The notes beneath the pieces are model-generated. The model ran no database searches. It was not told the DNA's origin and was given only the letters and a program-made list of their open reading frames with translations. Positions 24,209-33,538 of a stretch of 64,000 bases of DNA are shown here, piece by piece. The stretch spans positions 1,736,001 through 1,800,000 of the forward strand of contig NZ_LT629772.1 of the NCBI RefSeq assembly GCF_900105385.1, read 5' to 3'. The translations under genes were made by a program, and so were the position numbers. Origin of the DNA: Microlunatus soli (GTDB taxonomy: Bacteria; Actinomycetota; Actinomycetes; Propionibacteriales; Propionibacteriaceae). The first letter of the stretch is position 1. The number at the start of each line of letters is the position of its first letter.

Positions 24209-25864
24209 TCAGCCGGCCGAGCCTCGGATCGCGCGCCCGGGGAACGCGTCGGGGACCAAATCGCCGCCGTCGACGACCGGGGTGCCGGCGACGATCACGT
24301 GGCTGAAACCGATCGACGGCGCCAGCCGGGTGTAGTCCCCGGCCGGCTGCACCCGATCGGGATCGAAGATCGTCAGGTCGGCGTCGGCACCGACCGACAG
24401 CCTGCCCTTCCGCTGCATCGCGGGTGCGGCCGCTGCCAGGATGGTCGCCGGCAGGATGGTGCAGCGGCGGATCACCTCGACCAGATCCAGCACGCCGAGA
24501 TCGCGCACCAGCCAGCGCAACGCACGGGCGAAACATCCGCTGGTCCGCAGGTGCGCGATCAGCCCGTCGGGCAGTGGCCAGACGTCACCGGTGAGTGCGG
24601 CGAGCGCGCGTTCGGAGTGATCGGTGCCCGATCTTGGTGCCGGACCGGTGTAGGTCAACGGCATCGCATCGGAGGCGATCGCCGCATCGCCGAAGGTGAC
24701 CGCGGTGAGCAGCAGCGCGAGTTGCTGAGGATCATCAAGATCAAAGGTCTCCAGGATGCACAGCGCGCCGGGGTCGGTCTCCCGCAGCTCGAGCAGCCGG
24801 TCGGCGTCGGCGACCCGTTCGCCGGTAGCGAGGTAGATCACCGATCGGGTGGAGATCCCGTCCCTGGCCAGCACCTCGGGATCAAGGAAGGCTGCACCGA
24901 TCACTGTCGAGCCGGCATGGAACGGATAGGCCTCGGCCGTCAGCCGGAGGCCCGACCGCTGCGCGGTCGCCCAGTCGGTGGTGACCCGGTCCGCCCGCCG
25001 TCCGGAGGTCGAGTTCAGGTGGCACAGGTGGACGTGGGCGCCGGTCAGCTCCGCGGTGTCGATCAGCTCGTGTGCCGCGTCGACCGCGTTGCCGGGTCCG
25101 GCGGGTGCCATCGAGCGGGCGTGCACGAAGAGGGGCTGCCCGACCTGCTCGGCGAGCCTGCCCAGCAGGTGTTGCTCGCTCAGCCGCGATCCCGGCGCAT
25201 AGCCCTGCAACACCCCGATGCCGATCGCGCCAGCGGCGATCTGACGTTCCACCAGGCCGACGATCTTGCTCTCCTGAGCGTCGTCGGCGGCCGACTGCCA
25301 CCGGGGGCCGTTCTGGAACTGGTCGAACATGGCGAGCGGCAGCCGGAACCGCGGATCATCCTGCGGCCGGACCGCGGGAGCCTGGTCCAGGACGCACATC
25401 CGGGCCGATGACCAGGACGCCGACATGCCGAAGTTGATCACGCGTCCCTGATCTTCGGCGTAGCGGTAGTGGTCGGCCACCGGCAACGCGCCACCCTCCA
25501 GTTCCAGCGCGGTCGTCACGCCGTCCAACGCCTGCAGCCTGCCGCCGCTGATCGTCTGCGCGTGGCTGTGCAGATCGATGAAGCCCGGTGCGACCACCTG
25601 GCCAGTCGCGTCGATCGTACGGCGGCTGTACGCCGCCGCGCGGTCCGGCACGGGCCCGACGTAGGCGATGCTGCCTGCCCGGATGCCGACGGCGGCGATC
25701 TCGTCCCGGCCGGACGCCGGATCGATCACCCGTCCGCCGGTCACCAACAGATCGAACGGTTCACGTTCCGACAGGCCACGTCCCGACCGTTCACCGTCCC
25801 AGGAGCCCCCGCCGGTCCCGGATCGGAGAGCGTCGGGAGATTGGCCGCCGTCGGGGAGAGTCAT
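24209..25864 (-). CDS. N-acyl-D-amino-acid deacylase (D-aminoacylase) family amidohydrolase
   Basis: The amidohydrolase-3 barrel has the metal HxH (APGFIDLHSHAQ), HLCHLNST with further His ligands, and ASDAMPL with the catalytic Asp. The flanking beta-sandwich is seen at both ends (DLLVTGGRVIDPASG and GRLSVGADADLTIFDPDRV). These enzymes release D-amino acids from N-acyl-D-amino acids in the cytoplasm. The ATG at 25864 (MTLPDGGQ) is preferred; the fold begins about 35 residues later, so a downstream start is possible. It is divergent from an ACS-type MFS transporter and close to an M20 peptidase and a PucR regulator. Confidence 0.85.
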   Translation of the reverse strand: MTLPDGGQSPDALRSGTGGGSWDGERSGRGLSEREPFDLLVTGGRVIDPASGRDEIAAVGIRAGSIAYVGPVPDRAAAYSRRTIDATGQVVAPGFIDLHSHAQTISGGRLQALDGVTTALELEGGALPVADHYRYAEDQGRVINFGMSASWSSARMCVLDQAPAVRPQDDPRFRLPLAMFDQFQNGPRWQSAADDAQESKIVGLVERQIAAGAIGIGVLQGYAPGSRLSEQHLLGRLAEQVGQPLFVHARSMAPAGPGNAVDAAHELIDTAELTGAHVHLCHLNSTSGRRADRVTTDWATAQRSGLRLTAEAYPFHAGSTVIGAAFLDPEVLARDGISTRSVIYLATGERVADADRLLELRETDPGALCILETFDLDDPQQLALLLTAVTFGDAAIASDAMPLTYTGPAPRSGTDHSERALAALTGDVWPLPDGLIAHLRTSGCFARALRWLVRDLGVLDLVEVIRRCTILPATILAAAAPAMQRKGRLSVGADADLTIFDPDRVQPAGDYTRLAPSIGFSHVIVAGTPVVDGGDLVPDAFPGRAIRGSAG

Positions 25865-26027
25865 CGGCCCATCATCGGTGCAGCGGGCCGAGCACGGGAA
25901 CCATCCGTCCGCCCAATTCCGGCCGGCAGACTTTGGTCGTCCGTACAAGGCGGGCTCGGGCCCCGGTCAACGACAGTGGGTGGAACTCGAACACGCCGCC
26001 AGAGCTGCACCGCAACTCCGGCCGATC

Positions 26028-27422
26028 ATGAGCCGAGGTCAGATGTCGCCCACCGATGCCGGACCGACCGGTGCTGCCGGACCACCCCCGCCTGCAGGAC
26101 CAGCAGGGATGCGGATGTCGCGGGTCGCCAAGGTCACCACCGGACTGCTGTTCGTCACCTGGCTGATCGACTACTTCGACCGGCTGATCATGACCATCGC
26201 ACTCCCCCATGTCGGCGCCGCCTTCCACCTCGACCACACCCAACAGGGCTTGATCATCTCGGCGTTCTTCTTCGCCTACGCGTTCTCCCAGCTGCCGGGC
26301 GGGATCCTCGCCGACCGCTTCGGCACCAGGTTCATGATCGCCGCGGCGATGATCATCTGGTCGCTGTTCACCGGCCTGACCGCCGTCGCCTGGGGATTCG
26401 CGGCGATGCTGGTGATCCGCGGCCTGTTCGGGATCGGTGAGGGGATCTTCCCCGGCGCGTCGATCAAGGCGATCACCGAACGGACCAAGCCGCATGAGCG
26501 GATGCTCGCCAACGGCATCATGCTGAGCTCCAACAACTTCGGCTCCGCCGTCGCTCCGCTGGTCGCGGTTCCGCTGGTCGCCGCGATCGGCTGGCGGCTC
26601 AGCTTCGGCTTCTCGGCGATCGCCGGTCTGGTGATGCTCGCGGTGCTGTTGATCTGGCTGCCCGGACGCAACCATCCCGACCTCGCGACCGCACCGCCCG
26701 GCAACAGCGACCGACCGCGTACCGATCCGGCGCAGTACACCTCGCGGCAACGGAAGGGTCCGGTCTGGGCGATCCTGGCCAGCCCGGCGATCTACCTGTA
26801 CGTGGTGATGTTCTTCGGGCTCGACATCATCGGCTGGGGCATCAACACCTGGATGCCGTCCTATCTGTCCGAGGTCCGCGGCCTGAGCATCAGCGGCTCG
26901 GCGATCCTGCTCGCCATCCCGCCGACCATCGGTGGCATCACGACCATGATCGGCGGCCGGCTGACCGACCGGCTCGGCGGTCGTCCTCGGCTGGTCGTGG
27001 CACCGGCGATGGCGGTCGGCGGAGCCGCGCTGTTGATGATGGCGCTGTCGGACTCGCTGACCGCGTTCGTGATCTGGGAGTGCGTCGGGATCGGCTGCTT
27101 CGGGCTGTCGTTCATGCCGGTGATGTCGGTGCCGTTGAAGACCCTGAACGGTCGCTTCACCGGGTCGGCGTCCGGCACCATCAATTTCGGCGGGCAGATG
27201 GCCGGCGTGCTGGCGCCGGTGGTGATGGGTTTCCTCGTCGACCGATTCAGCTACACCGCCGCCTTCATGTTCCCGGTCGCGGGTGCGCTGCTGACGCTGG
27301 TGATGGCCTTGGTCGTGCCGCAGACCCCGGTCCACCTGGCCGGTCGGCTGCGTCGCAACTGGCGGCTGGAGGGCGGTTACTCCGACGTCGCGCAGCCGAC
27401 GCCCACCGGAGTCCGACGCTGA
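26028..27422 (+). CDS. MFS transporter, anion:cation symporter (ACS) type
   Basis: The 464-residue protein has twelve hydrophobic segments. The ACS-family signature is clear: WLIDYFDRLIMTIALP in TM1, then FAYAFSQLPGGILADRFGTR for TM2 and the loop. The second half begins at FFGLDIIGWGINTWMPSYL. ACS members import organic anions such as hexuronates, galactarate, phthalate or acylated amino acids by proton or sodium symport. Start choice is uncertain: ATG 26028 or ATG 26043, the latter with GAGG just upstream. It lies between the deacylase and the M20 peptidase and is a good candidate to bring in their substrate. Confidence 0.9.
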   Translation: MSRGQMSPTDAGPTGAAGPPPPAGPAGMRMSRVAKVTTGLLFVTWLIDYFDRLIMTIALPHVGAAFHLDHTQQGLIISAFFFAYAFSQLPGGILADRFGTRFMIAAAMIIWSLFTGLTAVAWGFAAMLVIRGLFGIGEGIFPGASIKAITERTKPHERMLANGIMLSSNNFGSAVAPLVAVPLVAAIGWRLSFGFSAIAGLVMLAVLLIWLPGRNHPDLATAPPGNSDRPRTDPAQYTSRQRKGPVWAILASPAIYLYVVMFFGLDIIGWGINTWMPSYLSEVRGLSISGSAILLAIPPTIGGITTMIGGRLTDRLGGRPRLVVAPAMAVGGAALLMMALSDSLTAFVIWECVGIGCFGLSFMPVMSVPLKTLNGRFTGSASGTINFGGQMAGVLAPVVMGFLVDRFSYTAAFMFPVAGALLTLVMALVVPQTPVHLAGRLRRNWRLEGGYSDVAQPTPTGVRR

Positions 27423-28577
27423 CTACTGCTGGTCCAGTGTCCCGCGGGACACGAGCTGGTCCTTGATCAGCAACGCCAGCAGCGCCGTACGGGCAGGGAT
27501 CTTGTCGGCCTCGACGTGCTCGTCGTCGGCGTGCGCACCGCCGCCGACCGCGCCCAGTCCGTCCAGGGTCGGGACGCCGATCCCGGCGGTGAAGTTGCCG
27601 TCGGAGGCTCCGCCGACCGCCATCGACTGCAGCGGGTCGAGGCCGGCGTCGGTGGCGAGTTGTTGGGCCCGGTCGAACAGCGCAGTGGCCGCGGAAGCGG
27701 GCAACGGCGGACGGTTCGGTCCGCCTTCGATGATCAACTCCGCTCCGGGCAGGACCGCCTGCAGGGCGTGCATGTCGTGATCCACCCGCTGTTGTTCGGC
27801 GGCCGACCGGACCCGGCAGTCGACCTTGATCATCGCCTTCGCCGGCACGGTGTTGGTAGTGGTGCCGGCCGACAGGACGGTGGGTGTCACCGTGGTGCCG
27901 AGGTCCGAGTCACCCAGCTCGTTGATCGCCAGCAGCTGGTGGGCCAGTTCGACGCCGGCGTTGATCCCCTTCTCCGGCTCGAGACCTGCGTGTGCGGCTC
28001 GACCGTTGATGTTGATCTGGTAGTCCGAGGTGCCCTTGCGTTCGATCTTGAGCGCACCGCCGGGCCCCGACGCCTCCAGCACGAACGCGGCCCGACAGCC
28101 GGCCGCCTCGCTCTCGATCAGCGACCGGGAGGTCTTCGACCCGACCTCCTCATCGGCGGTGACCAACAGGGTGACGCCGTCCAGGGACACCCCGTCCTCG
28201 ATCAACAACCGCATCCCGAGCAGGGCCTGCACGATCCCGGTGATCATGTCGAAGCAGCCCGGACCCCGGATCACACCATCGGTGAAGGACCACGGATCCG
28301 GACCCCAGGAACCGATCGGCCACACGGTGTCATGGTGGGCCAGCACGATCACCCGGCGTGGACCGTCACCGAGCCGCCAGACCAGGTGCGGCCGGCCGTC
28401 GACCTCCACCCGTTCCGGTGCCGAGCCCAGGTAGCGTTCACCGATCTCGGCCACCAGATCGGCGCTGCGACCGACCGCCTCGAGATCGTCCGAGGGTGAC
28501 TCCAGGCGGACCAACGCCTCGATGTCCTTGATCAACTCGTCGAATCGCCCCTCGGCGCGTGCCAGCAACTCAGTCAC
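27423..28577 (-). CDS. M20 family metallopeptidase (carboxypeptidase G2-like)
   Basis: The 384-residue protein has the di-zinc M20 ligand series: the HHDTVWP strand (His, Asp), GPGCFDMITGI with the bridging Asp, TADEEVGS with the catalytic Glu pair, and a C-terminal GGGAHADDEHV His. The lid/dimerisation domain (about 180-300) includes KGTSDYQININGRAAHAG. CPG2-type enzymes remove C-terminal Glu or hydrolyse N-acyl-L-amino acids. Its stop abuts the stop of the MFS gene with no gap. With the D-aminoacylase nearby, it could supply the L-specific deacylation step; this is inference. Confidence 0.9.
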   Translation of the reverse strand: MTELLARAEGRFDELIKDIEALVRLESPSDDLEAVGRSADLVAEIGERYLGSAPERVEVDGRPHLVWRLGDGPRRVIVLAHHDTVWPIGSWGPDPWSFTDGVIRGPGCFDMITGIVQALLGMRLLIEDGVSLDGVTLLVTADEEVGSKTSRSLIESEAAGCRAAFVLEASGPGGALKIERKGTSDYQININGRAAHAGLEPEKGINAGVELAHQLLAINELGDSDLGTTVTPTVLSAGTTTNTVPAKAMIKVDCRVRSAAEQQRVDHDMHALQAVLPGAELIIEGGPNRPPLPASAATALFDRAQQLATDAGLDPLQSMAVGGASDGNFTAGIGVPTLDGLGAVGGGAHADDEHVEADKIPARTALLALLIKDQLVSRGTLDQQ

Positions 28578-28621
28578 CCGGCTGTCCTTCCGTGTTCGAA
28601 GATCCTGCCCGGCAGGCTACG

Positions 28622-31543
28622 TCACGGCTGGCGTTGCAGTTGCAGGTAGTCCAGCCCGGCCATGTAGCTGGTCGCAGCGTCGTTGCGGCCGGTCACCCGC
28701 AGTTCGAGCGTGTGCTGCCCGGCCGCGAGTTCTCGTTCGCCGTAGTCGATCGGATCACTCAGTACGACTCCGGGCGTGTGATAGGCGTCGAAGGCCTCGC
28801 CCAGCTGTTTCCCGTCCAGGGTCAGGGTGTTGATGCCGTAGTCGGCGGCCATCGTCTGCAGCCCGGACAGCCGGTATCGGCCGGCGGTGCCGAGCTCGAA
28901 TCGCATCGTGACCGTGTTGTCGGCCGCGTCCGGGGTGAACCACAGCTGCGCATCGCCGGACCAGGTGAGCCCGCAACAGTTGCCCTGCAGCTGGACCGGT
29001 GCGGTCGCGGTCGCGTCGGCGATCAGGGATTCGGCTTCGATCCGCAGGGTCCGCCCGGTGGTGGCTTCGATCTCGGCGGAGAAGGGGCCGGTGTGCCCGG
29101 CGTCATCGACCGCCCGCACCCGGTAGTGCCAGGTCTGATCGACATCGAGTCCGAGGTGGGTGAATCCGTTGCCCCGGGTCGTTCCGACCAGCGTTTCCTC
29201 CGACGGGGTGAAGCCGGCCGTCGTCGACGCGAACACCTGGTAGTGCGGCGCGTAGACGTCGTCGGTGGCCGGCTGCCAGCCGAGGGTGATGCCGGTGAAT
29301 TCGTCCGGTGTCGCCACCGGACCGTTGATCCGTCCCGGTGCCCGACGATCGGTTGCGTCGGTGATCTTGGACAGGGCTTGGTAACTCGCCGCCTGCCAGC
29401 CGGGTGCCTGGTCGGAGGGTGTCAGCTGGACGCTGATCGAGGACTTGCCCCGGGTCAGGTCCGGCGGGATCGCGAACGCATCGTCGAGCCAGCGATCATG
29501 ATCATTACCCAGTGGCTGCAGCCAGGTCCCGGCGGCCCTGCCGTCGATCCGGACGTCTGCCCGTTGATAGGGCCGGGATTGATCGGAGATCCGGCGCAGC
29601 AGGACTCCGGTGTTGGATCGGGTGATCGTGAGCCGGAAGCTGATCGGCCCGGTCGCCGTCCTGCCGTCCAGGGTGATCGGTTCGTCGGGCCCGTCGATCC
29701 CCTCGTACCGGCTGGTCTGCTGGAACACCGAGTCGTCCGGTGCGGTCGGCCGGTAGTCGTGAGCCCGTTCACTGCGAGCGTCGCCGAGGTCGACCGAGTC
29801 GGTCCAGCGCAGCCGGCCGCCGTCCTGGCCGTACCAGTAGGTCGTCGATCCCTCGATCGCGTCGGCGTCGTTGCCGGGCCCGTGTTCGATGCCGAATCTG
29901 ATCGAGCTGTCGAAGTCGATCGCCTCCGACACCATCAGCCGATACAGACTGGTGCAGTCATATCGGCAGCCGCCGCCGGCCTCCTCGTGGGCGGGGTTGC
30001 CGTTCATCGGTGCGTTGAAGGTGCCCCGGTTGAAGTACCAGCCACCCTCGTAGAAGTCCTCGGTCCCGGTGCCGTGCCAGTCCGGGCTCGCCGAGCCGTC
30101 CACGAAGACCCGTTCGTCGCCTTCCAGGTAGTTGCGCAGGTTGCCGTCCGGGATCAGGCCCTCGACGGTCTGCGAGACACCGACCACTCGACCGGTGCCT
30201 TGGGTGTGCAGGAAGAGATGATCTTGGTCGAACGGAGTCTGCTCACGATTGCTGGTGGCCTGGAAGTAGCCGACCTGGTGGTTGCGCAGGCGCTGTTTCC
30301 AGGCGGCGTTGTCGGAGACTGTGACCGCTGCGGTCGCGTTCTCGATGCTGGCCTCGGATCGGTTGGCCAGTTCGATCTTGACGTTGCCGGCGTACGGCAT
30401 CAACCACCACGCCTGCAGGGTCTTGGTCTGCGCGTCGACGCCGAACATCAGTGATCGGACGTCGTAGAGGCCGAGCCCGGTGCCGAAGAATTCGCCCAGC
30501 GGCGCGTCCACGGTCCGCTGCCCGTCGACGGTCACCCGGATCCTGGCGCCGGCCAGGATCTGATCGGTGATCTTGGTCGCGTCGGTCTGCTGAGCAGTGA
30601 TCGGGTCGGGGCGTAGCCAGCGTGCCTTGCGGGGGTCGATGCTCGAATCCGTCGGTCGGGCGGGCGCCCGACGGGCCCGATCGATCTTGGTCTGCGCGAG
30701 TTGCGGCAGTCGCAGCTTCAGCGCGGTGACGGCACCGGGGCCGTGTGACCGCGCAAGCACCTGCGAACGTCCGGCAGCAAGATCGACCGACGTGCTGATC
30801 GTCTCGGTGTCGGGCTGCGCCGGCTTCGGATCGGCGGTGCCGGCGGCCCGCAGTTTCTTGATCACGTCCAGGGCTTGATCATCGGGATCGAAGGTCGTGA
30901 CACCGACGGCGCTGGAGAAGTCGCGATAGGTGACGTGATAGAAGAGCGGGTTGTGCGTGGTCGTGATCTTCATCGAGGTCCGATAGGGCATCGGCACCTT
31001 GATGTAGACACCGCCGGAACTCTGATCAGCGTTGGCGACCAGCGGTTGACTGAACGGCGCACCGAGCTTGCCGTCGACGACGTCCTGCAGCGGCGCATCC
31101 AGCACCACCGTGCCATCGAGTTCGATCGTGATGTTGCCGGTGTTGGAAACGTCACCGCCGTCCCGGGTGAACCAGATCGAGCTGATCTCACCGGCGCCGG
31201 ACCGTTCGGCGATCACGCAGCCGTCGTCGGTCCGCAGGCAGGAGTAGGTGCCGTCGAAGCCGTCGTCGTTGCCGTCACTCCGATCAAAACTGGAGAACTG
31301 CCGCGATCGGGTGTCGCTGCCGATCTCGGCGAGTCGGTCGAGATGGCGATAGCTGTCCCACCCGACGGCCGGCTGGTCGGCAGCGACCTGGGTCGTCCGG
31401 CCACCGGTCGCGTGGGTAGAGGAGGTCGGCGTCGGCTGAGCCGGCGGTGACCCGGCGGCCGGGACGACACCGGGTGCGATCAGGCAGCTGACTGCCACCG
31501 TGAGGGCAACGAGCACCCGCAGAGTGCGGACCGAGTTCGACAC
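28622..31543 (-). CDS. Secreted GH172 (DUF2961) glycoside hydrolase with FnIII and CBM-like domains
   Basis: GH172 covers alpha-D-fructofuranosidase/difructose dianhydride I synthase and alpha-D-arabinofuranosidase activities. The 973-residue protein has a Sec signal peptide (hydrophobic to about residue 30), a GH172 core at about 60-570 ([37 protein letters not shown], and [15 protein letters not shown] with likely catalytic acids), a jelly-roll accessory domain (about 610-700), an FnIII domain (about 720-815) and a C-terminal carbohydrate-binding-like beta-sandwich beginning RIEAESL. The GTG start has AGGAG nine bases upstream. A LacI-type palindrome lies just upstream. It acts outside the cell on fructan- or arabinan-like glycans. 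Confidence 0.85.
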   Translation of the reverse strand: MSNSVRTLRVLVALTVAVSCLIAPGVVPAAGSPPAQPTPTSSTHATGGRTTQVAADQPAVGWDSYRHLDRLAEIGSDTRSRQFSSFDRSDGNDDGFDGTYSCLRTDDGCVIAERSGAGEISSIWFTRDGGDVSNTGNITIELDGTVVLDAPLQDVVDGKLGAPFSQPLVANADQSSGGVYIKVPMPYRTSMKITTTHNPLFYHVTYRDFSSAVGVTTFDPDDQALDVIKKLRAAGTADPKPAQPDTETISTSVDLAAGRSQVLARSHGPGAVTALKLRLPQLAQTKIDRARRAPARPTDSSIDPRKARWLRPDPITAQQTDATKITDQILAGARIRVTVDGQRTVDAPLGEFFGTGLGLYDVRSLMFGVDAQTKTLQAWWLMPYAGNVKIELANRSEASIENATAAVTVSDNAAWKQRLRNHQVGYFQATSNREQTPFDQDHLFLHTQGTGRVVGVSQTVEGLIPDGNLRNYLEGDERVFVDGSASPDWHGTGTEDFYEGGWYFNRGTFNAPMNGNPAHEEAGGGCRYDCTSLYRLMVSEAIDFDSSIRFGIEHGPGNDADAIEGSTTYWYGQDGGRLRWTDSVDLGDARSERAHDYRPTAPDDSVFQQTSRYEGIDGPDEPITLDGRTATGPISFRLTITRSNTGVLLRRISDQSRPYQRADVRIDGRAAGTWLQPLGNDHDRWLDDAFAIPPDLTRGKSSISVQLTPSDQAPGWQAASYQALSKITDATDRRAPGRINGPVATPDEFTGITLGWQPATDDVYAPHYQVFASTTAGFTPSEETLVGTTRGNGFTHLGLDVDQTWHYRVRAVDDAGHTGPFSAEIEATTGRTLRIEAESLIADATATAPVQLQGNCCGLTWSGDAQLWFTPDAADNTVTMRFELGTAGRYRLSGLQTMAADYGINTLTLDGKQLGEAFDAYHTPGVVLSDPIDYGERELAAGQHTLELRVTGRNDAATSYMAGLDYLQLQRQP

Positions 31544-31564
31544 TGAACTGCTCCTGAATTTGAT

Positions 31565-31576
31565 GAAATCGATTTC
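31565..31576. promoter_or_regulatory. LacI-type operator upstream of the GH172 gene
   Basis: GAAATCGATTTC, a perfect 12-bp palindrome with a central CG, lies 21 bases before the GH172 start. The sequence differs from the other two LacI-type sites in the window, so a different repressor is expected. Confidence 0.6.
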
Positions 31577-31655
31577 GAGTGATCGAACAGCACCGGGAAT
31601 CAGCTGTCAAGACATGAATCGTGTGTCCAGCAGGCGAGAGTCGTTGGATCCATAT

Positions 31656-31681
31656 CCGGTATTTCCTACAGTTGATACCGG
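31656..31681. promoter_or_regulatory. Inverted repeat upstream of the TauD-like gene
   Basis: CCGGTAT and ATACCGG are separated by 12 bases and lie 34 bases before the start of the dioxygenase gene. This is a possible operator; no matching regulator is evident. Confidence 0.4.
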
Positions 31682-31715
31682 AATGCAGTGGAACCGCCCG
31701 ACAGGAGATTCAGTC

Positions 31716-32666
31716 ATGACCCTCACCACCGAGCGTCCGGTCGCCACCGACGCCGATCTCGGCTACAGCCGGATCGCGGTCGCCAAGGCCGGTGAACACA
31801 TCGGCGCCCGGATCAGCGGCGTACGCCTCAGCGGCGACCTCGATGACGATGTCGTTGCGGAGATCCGGCGAGCTCTCCTGGAGAACAAGGTGATCTTCTT
31901 CTCCGGCCAGGATCACCTGACCGACGAGATCCAGCACGAATTCGCCAGTCGGCTGGGCACCCCGACCCTGCCGCATCCGACGGTCCGCGGCGACGGCCGG
32001 TCGGTGCTGCCGGTCGATTCCGACTTCAGCAAGGCCAACAGCTGGCACACCGACGTCACCTTCGTCGACCGGATCCCCGCGATCAGCCTGCTGCGCGCGG
32101 TCACCCTGCCGAAGTGGGGCGGCAACACGGTCTGGGCCAACACCGTCACCGCCTACGAGCGGCTGCACCCGGCGCTGAAGGCGCTGGTCGAGCAGCTGTG
32201 GGCCGTGCACACCAATCAGTACGACTACGCCGCCGACATCGACGAGAAGCGGATCGGCGGCATCGACGTCAAGGAGCAGTCCTACAAGGACGAATTCCGC
32301 AGCCAGCTCTACGAGACCGAGCACCCGGTCGTCCGGGTGCATCCCGAGACCGGCGAGCGTTCGCTGGTGCTCGGCCACTTCGTCAAGCACTTCGTCGGGA
32401 TCAAGTCCGTCGACTCCGAGGCGCTGTTCCAGCTGCTGCAACGTCAGGTCACCCGGCTGGAGAACACGGTCCGCTGGGTGTGGTCGCCCGGCGACATCGC
32501 GATCTGGGACAACCGGGCGACCCAGCACTACGGGATCGCCGACTACGGCGACCAGAAGCGGGTGCTGCACCGGATCACGCTCGCCGGCGATGTGCCGGTC
32601 AGCATCGACGGTGTCCGGTCCAGCGTCCGCCAGGGAGATGCCTCGCACTACTCGACGCTGGCCTGA
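31716..32666 (+). CDS. TauD/TfdA-family Fe(II)/2-oxoglutarate dioxygenase
   Basis: The 316-residue protein has the double-stranded beta-helix fold with the iron-binding facial triad: H111-T-D113 (SWHTDVTF), a distal His ([10 protein letters not shown]) and the 2-oxoglutarate-binding Arg ([10 protein letters not shown]). TauD-type enzymes hydroxylate taurine, alkylsulfonates, alkyl sulfates or phenoxyacetates, releasing sulfite or sulfate in the first cases. The ATG at 31716 has ACAGGAGA upstream; earlier codons of the frame lie in the promoter region. It converges with the SDR gene of a likely sulfonate or polyol module, which makes a sulfur-scavenging role attractive but unproven. Confidence 0.9.
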   Translation: MTLTTERPVATDADLGYSRIAVAKAGEHIGARISGVRLSGDLDDDVVAEIRRALLENKVIFFSGQDHLTDEIQHEFASRLGTPTLPHPTVRGDGRSVLPVDSDFSKANSWHTDVTFVDRIPAISLLRAVTLPKWGGNTVWANTVTAYERLHPALKALVEQLWAVHTNQYDYAADIDEKRIGGIDVKEQSYKDEFRSQLYETEHPVVRVHPETGERSLVLGHFVKHFVGIKSVDSEALFQLLQRQVTRLENTVRWVWSPGDIAIWDNRATQHYGIADYGDQKRVLHRITLAGDVPVSIDGVRSSVRQGDASHYSTLA

Positions 32667-32791
32667 CAGCTGCCGCAGCCGGCATCCAGCGGGCATCGGT
32701 CGACCGCCGTCGGCGCGCCGTGGGATTGCCGAGGCACGCACTGCTCTTCGGGCTGCGGCCCGCGTTGCAACCCGACGAGATCAGCACTTCC

Positions 32792-33538
32792 CTAGTGGAT
32801 GGTGTAGCCGCCATCGACGACCAATGTCTGGCCGGTGATCAGCGACGCCCCCGGCCCGGCCAGATAGACCACGGCATCGGCGACCTCGGACGGCAGACCG
32901 AGCCGCCCGATCGGGATCCTGGACAGCACCGCGGCACCGAAGTCGGACCGTTCCAGATCCTGGGTCAGACCGGTCTTCACGAAGGTCGGTGCGACGGCGT
33001 TGACCCGGATGCCCGCGTCGGCCCACTCGTAGGCCAGGTTGCGGACCAATTGATCGATCCCGGCCTTGCTCGATCCGTACGCCGCGCGGTTCTCGATCGC
33101 CACTCGTCCGGCCTGGGACCCGACGAAGACGATGCCGGCCGGCGTACCGTCGGCGGTCCAGTGCCGGGCGAACGCCTGTGCGGTGAAGAACGCGCCGCGC
33201 AGATTGGTCCGGTGCACCAGATCCCAGCTGTCGGGTTCGATCTCCAGCGCCGGCTCCGGGCGGTTGATCCCGGCGTTGGCCACCAGCAGATCGGGTGCCG
33301 CGCCGGCCGCGAAGACCGCGTCGACGGCGGACCGGATCGCGGACACGTCGGTGACGTCCATCACCAGCGGCTCGGTCCCCCAGCGGGCGGCGACCGGTTC
33401 GGCGTCCCGGGCCGTCCGTACGCTGCCGCGGACCTCCGCACCGGCCGTCTGCAGCGCGTCACCGATCGCTTGTCCGAGGCCGCGAGCCGCCCCACTGACC
33501 ACCGCGCTGCGACCGGACAGCGGTCTGCCGGGGTCAGC
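32792..33538 (-). CDS. Short-chain dehydrogenase/reductase (SDR)
   Basis: The classical SDR layout is complete in 248 residues: NAD(P) loop SGAARGLGQAIG, the NAG motif LVANAGINRPEP, catalytic Ser (FVGSQAG), Y-x-x-x-K (AAYGSSKAGI) and a C-terminal GQTLVVDGGYTIH. The GTG at 33538 is chosen because GTGGCTGA overlaps the stop of the upstream HisD-like gene by 5 bases, indicating translational coupling; a longer start would overlap that gene by 77 bases. Together the two enzymes would oxidise a polyol-like substrate at two positions. Confidence 0.88.
   Translation of the reverse strand, partial: ADPGRPLSGRSAVVSGAARGLGQAIGDALQTAGAEVRGSVRTARDAEPVAARWGTEPLVMDVTDVSAIRSAVDAVFAAGAAPDLLVANAGINRPEPALEIEPDSWDLVHRTNLRGAFFTAQAFARHWTADGTPAGIVFVGSQAGRVAIENRAAYGSSKAGIDQLVRNLAYEWADAGIRVNAVAPTFVKTGLTQDLERSDFGAAVLSRIPIGRLGLPSEVADAVVYLAGPGASLITGQTLVVDGGYTIH

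Noticed and set aside
25872-27335. Minus-strand open frame opposite the ACS-type transporter
   Set aside because: Composition is antisense-like, while the plus strand encodes a complete twelve-helix MFS protein.
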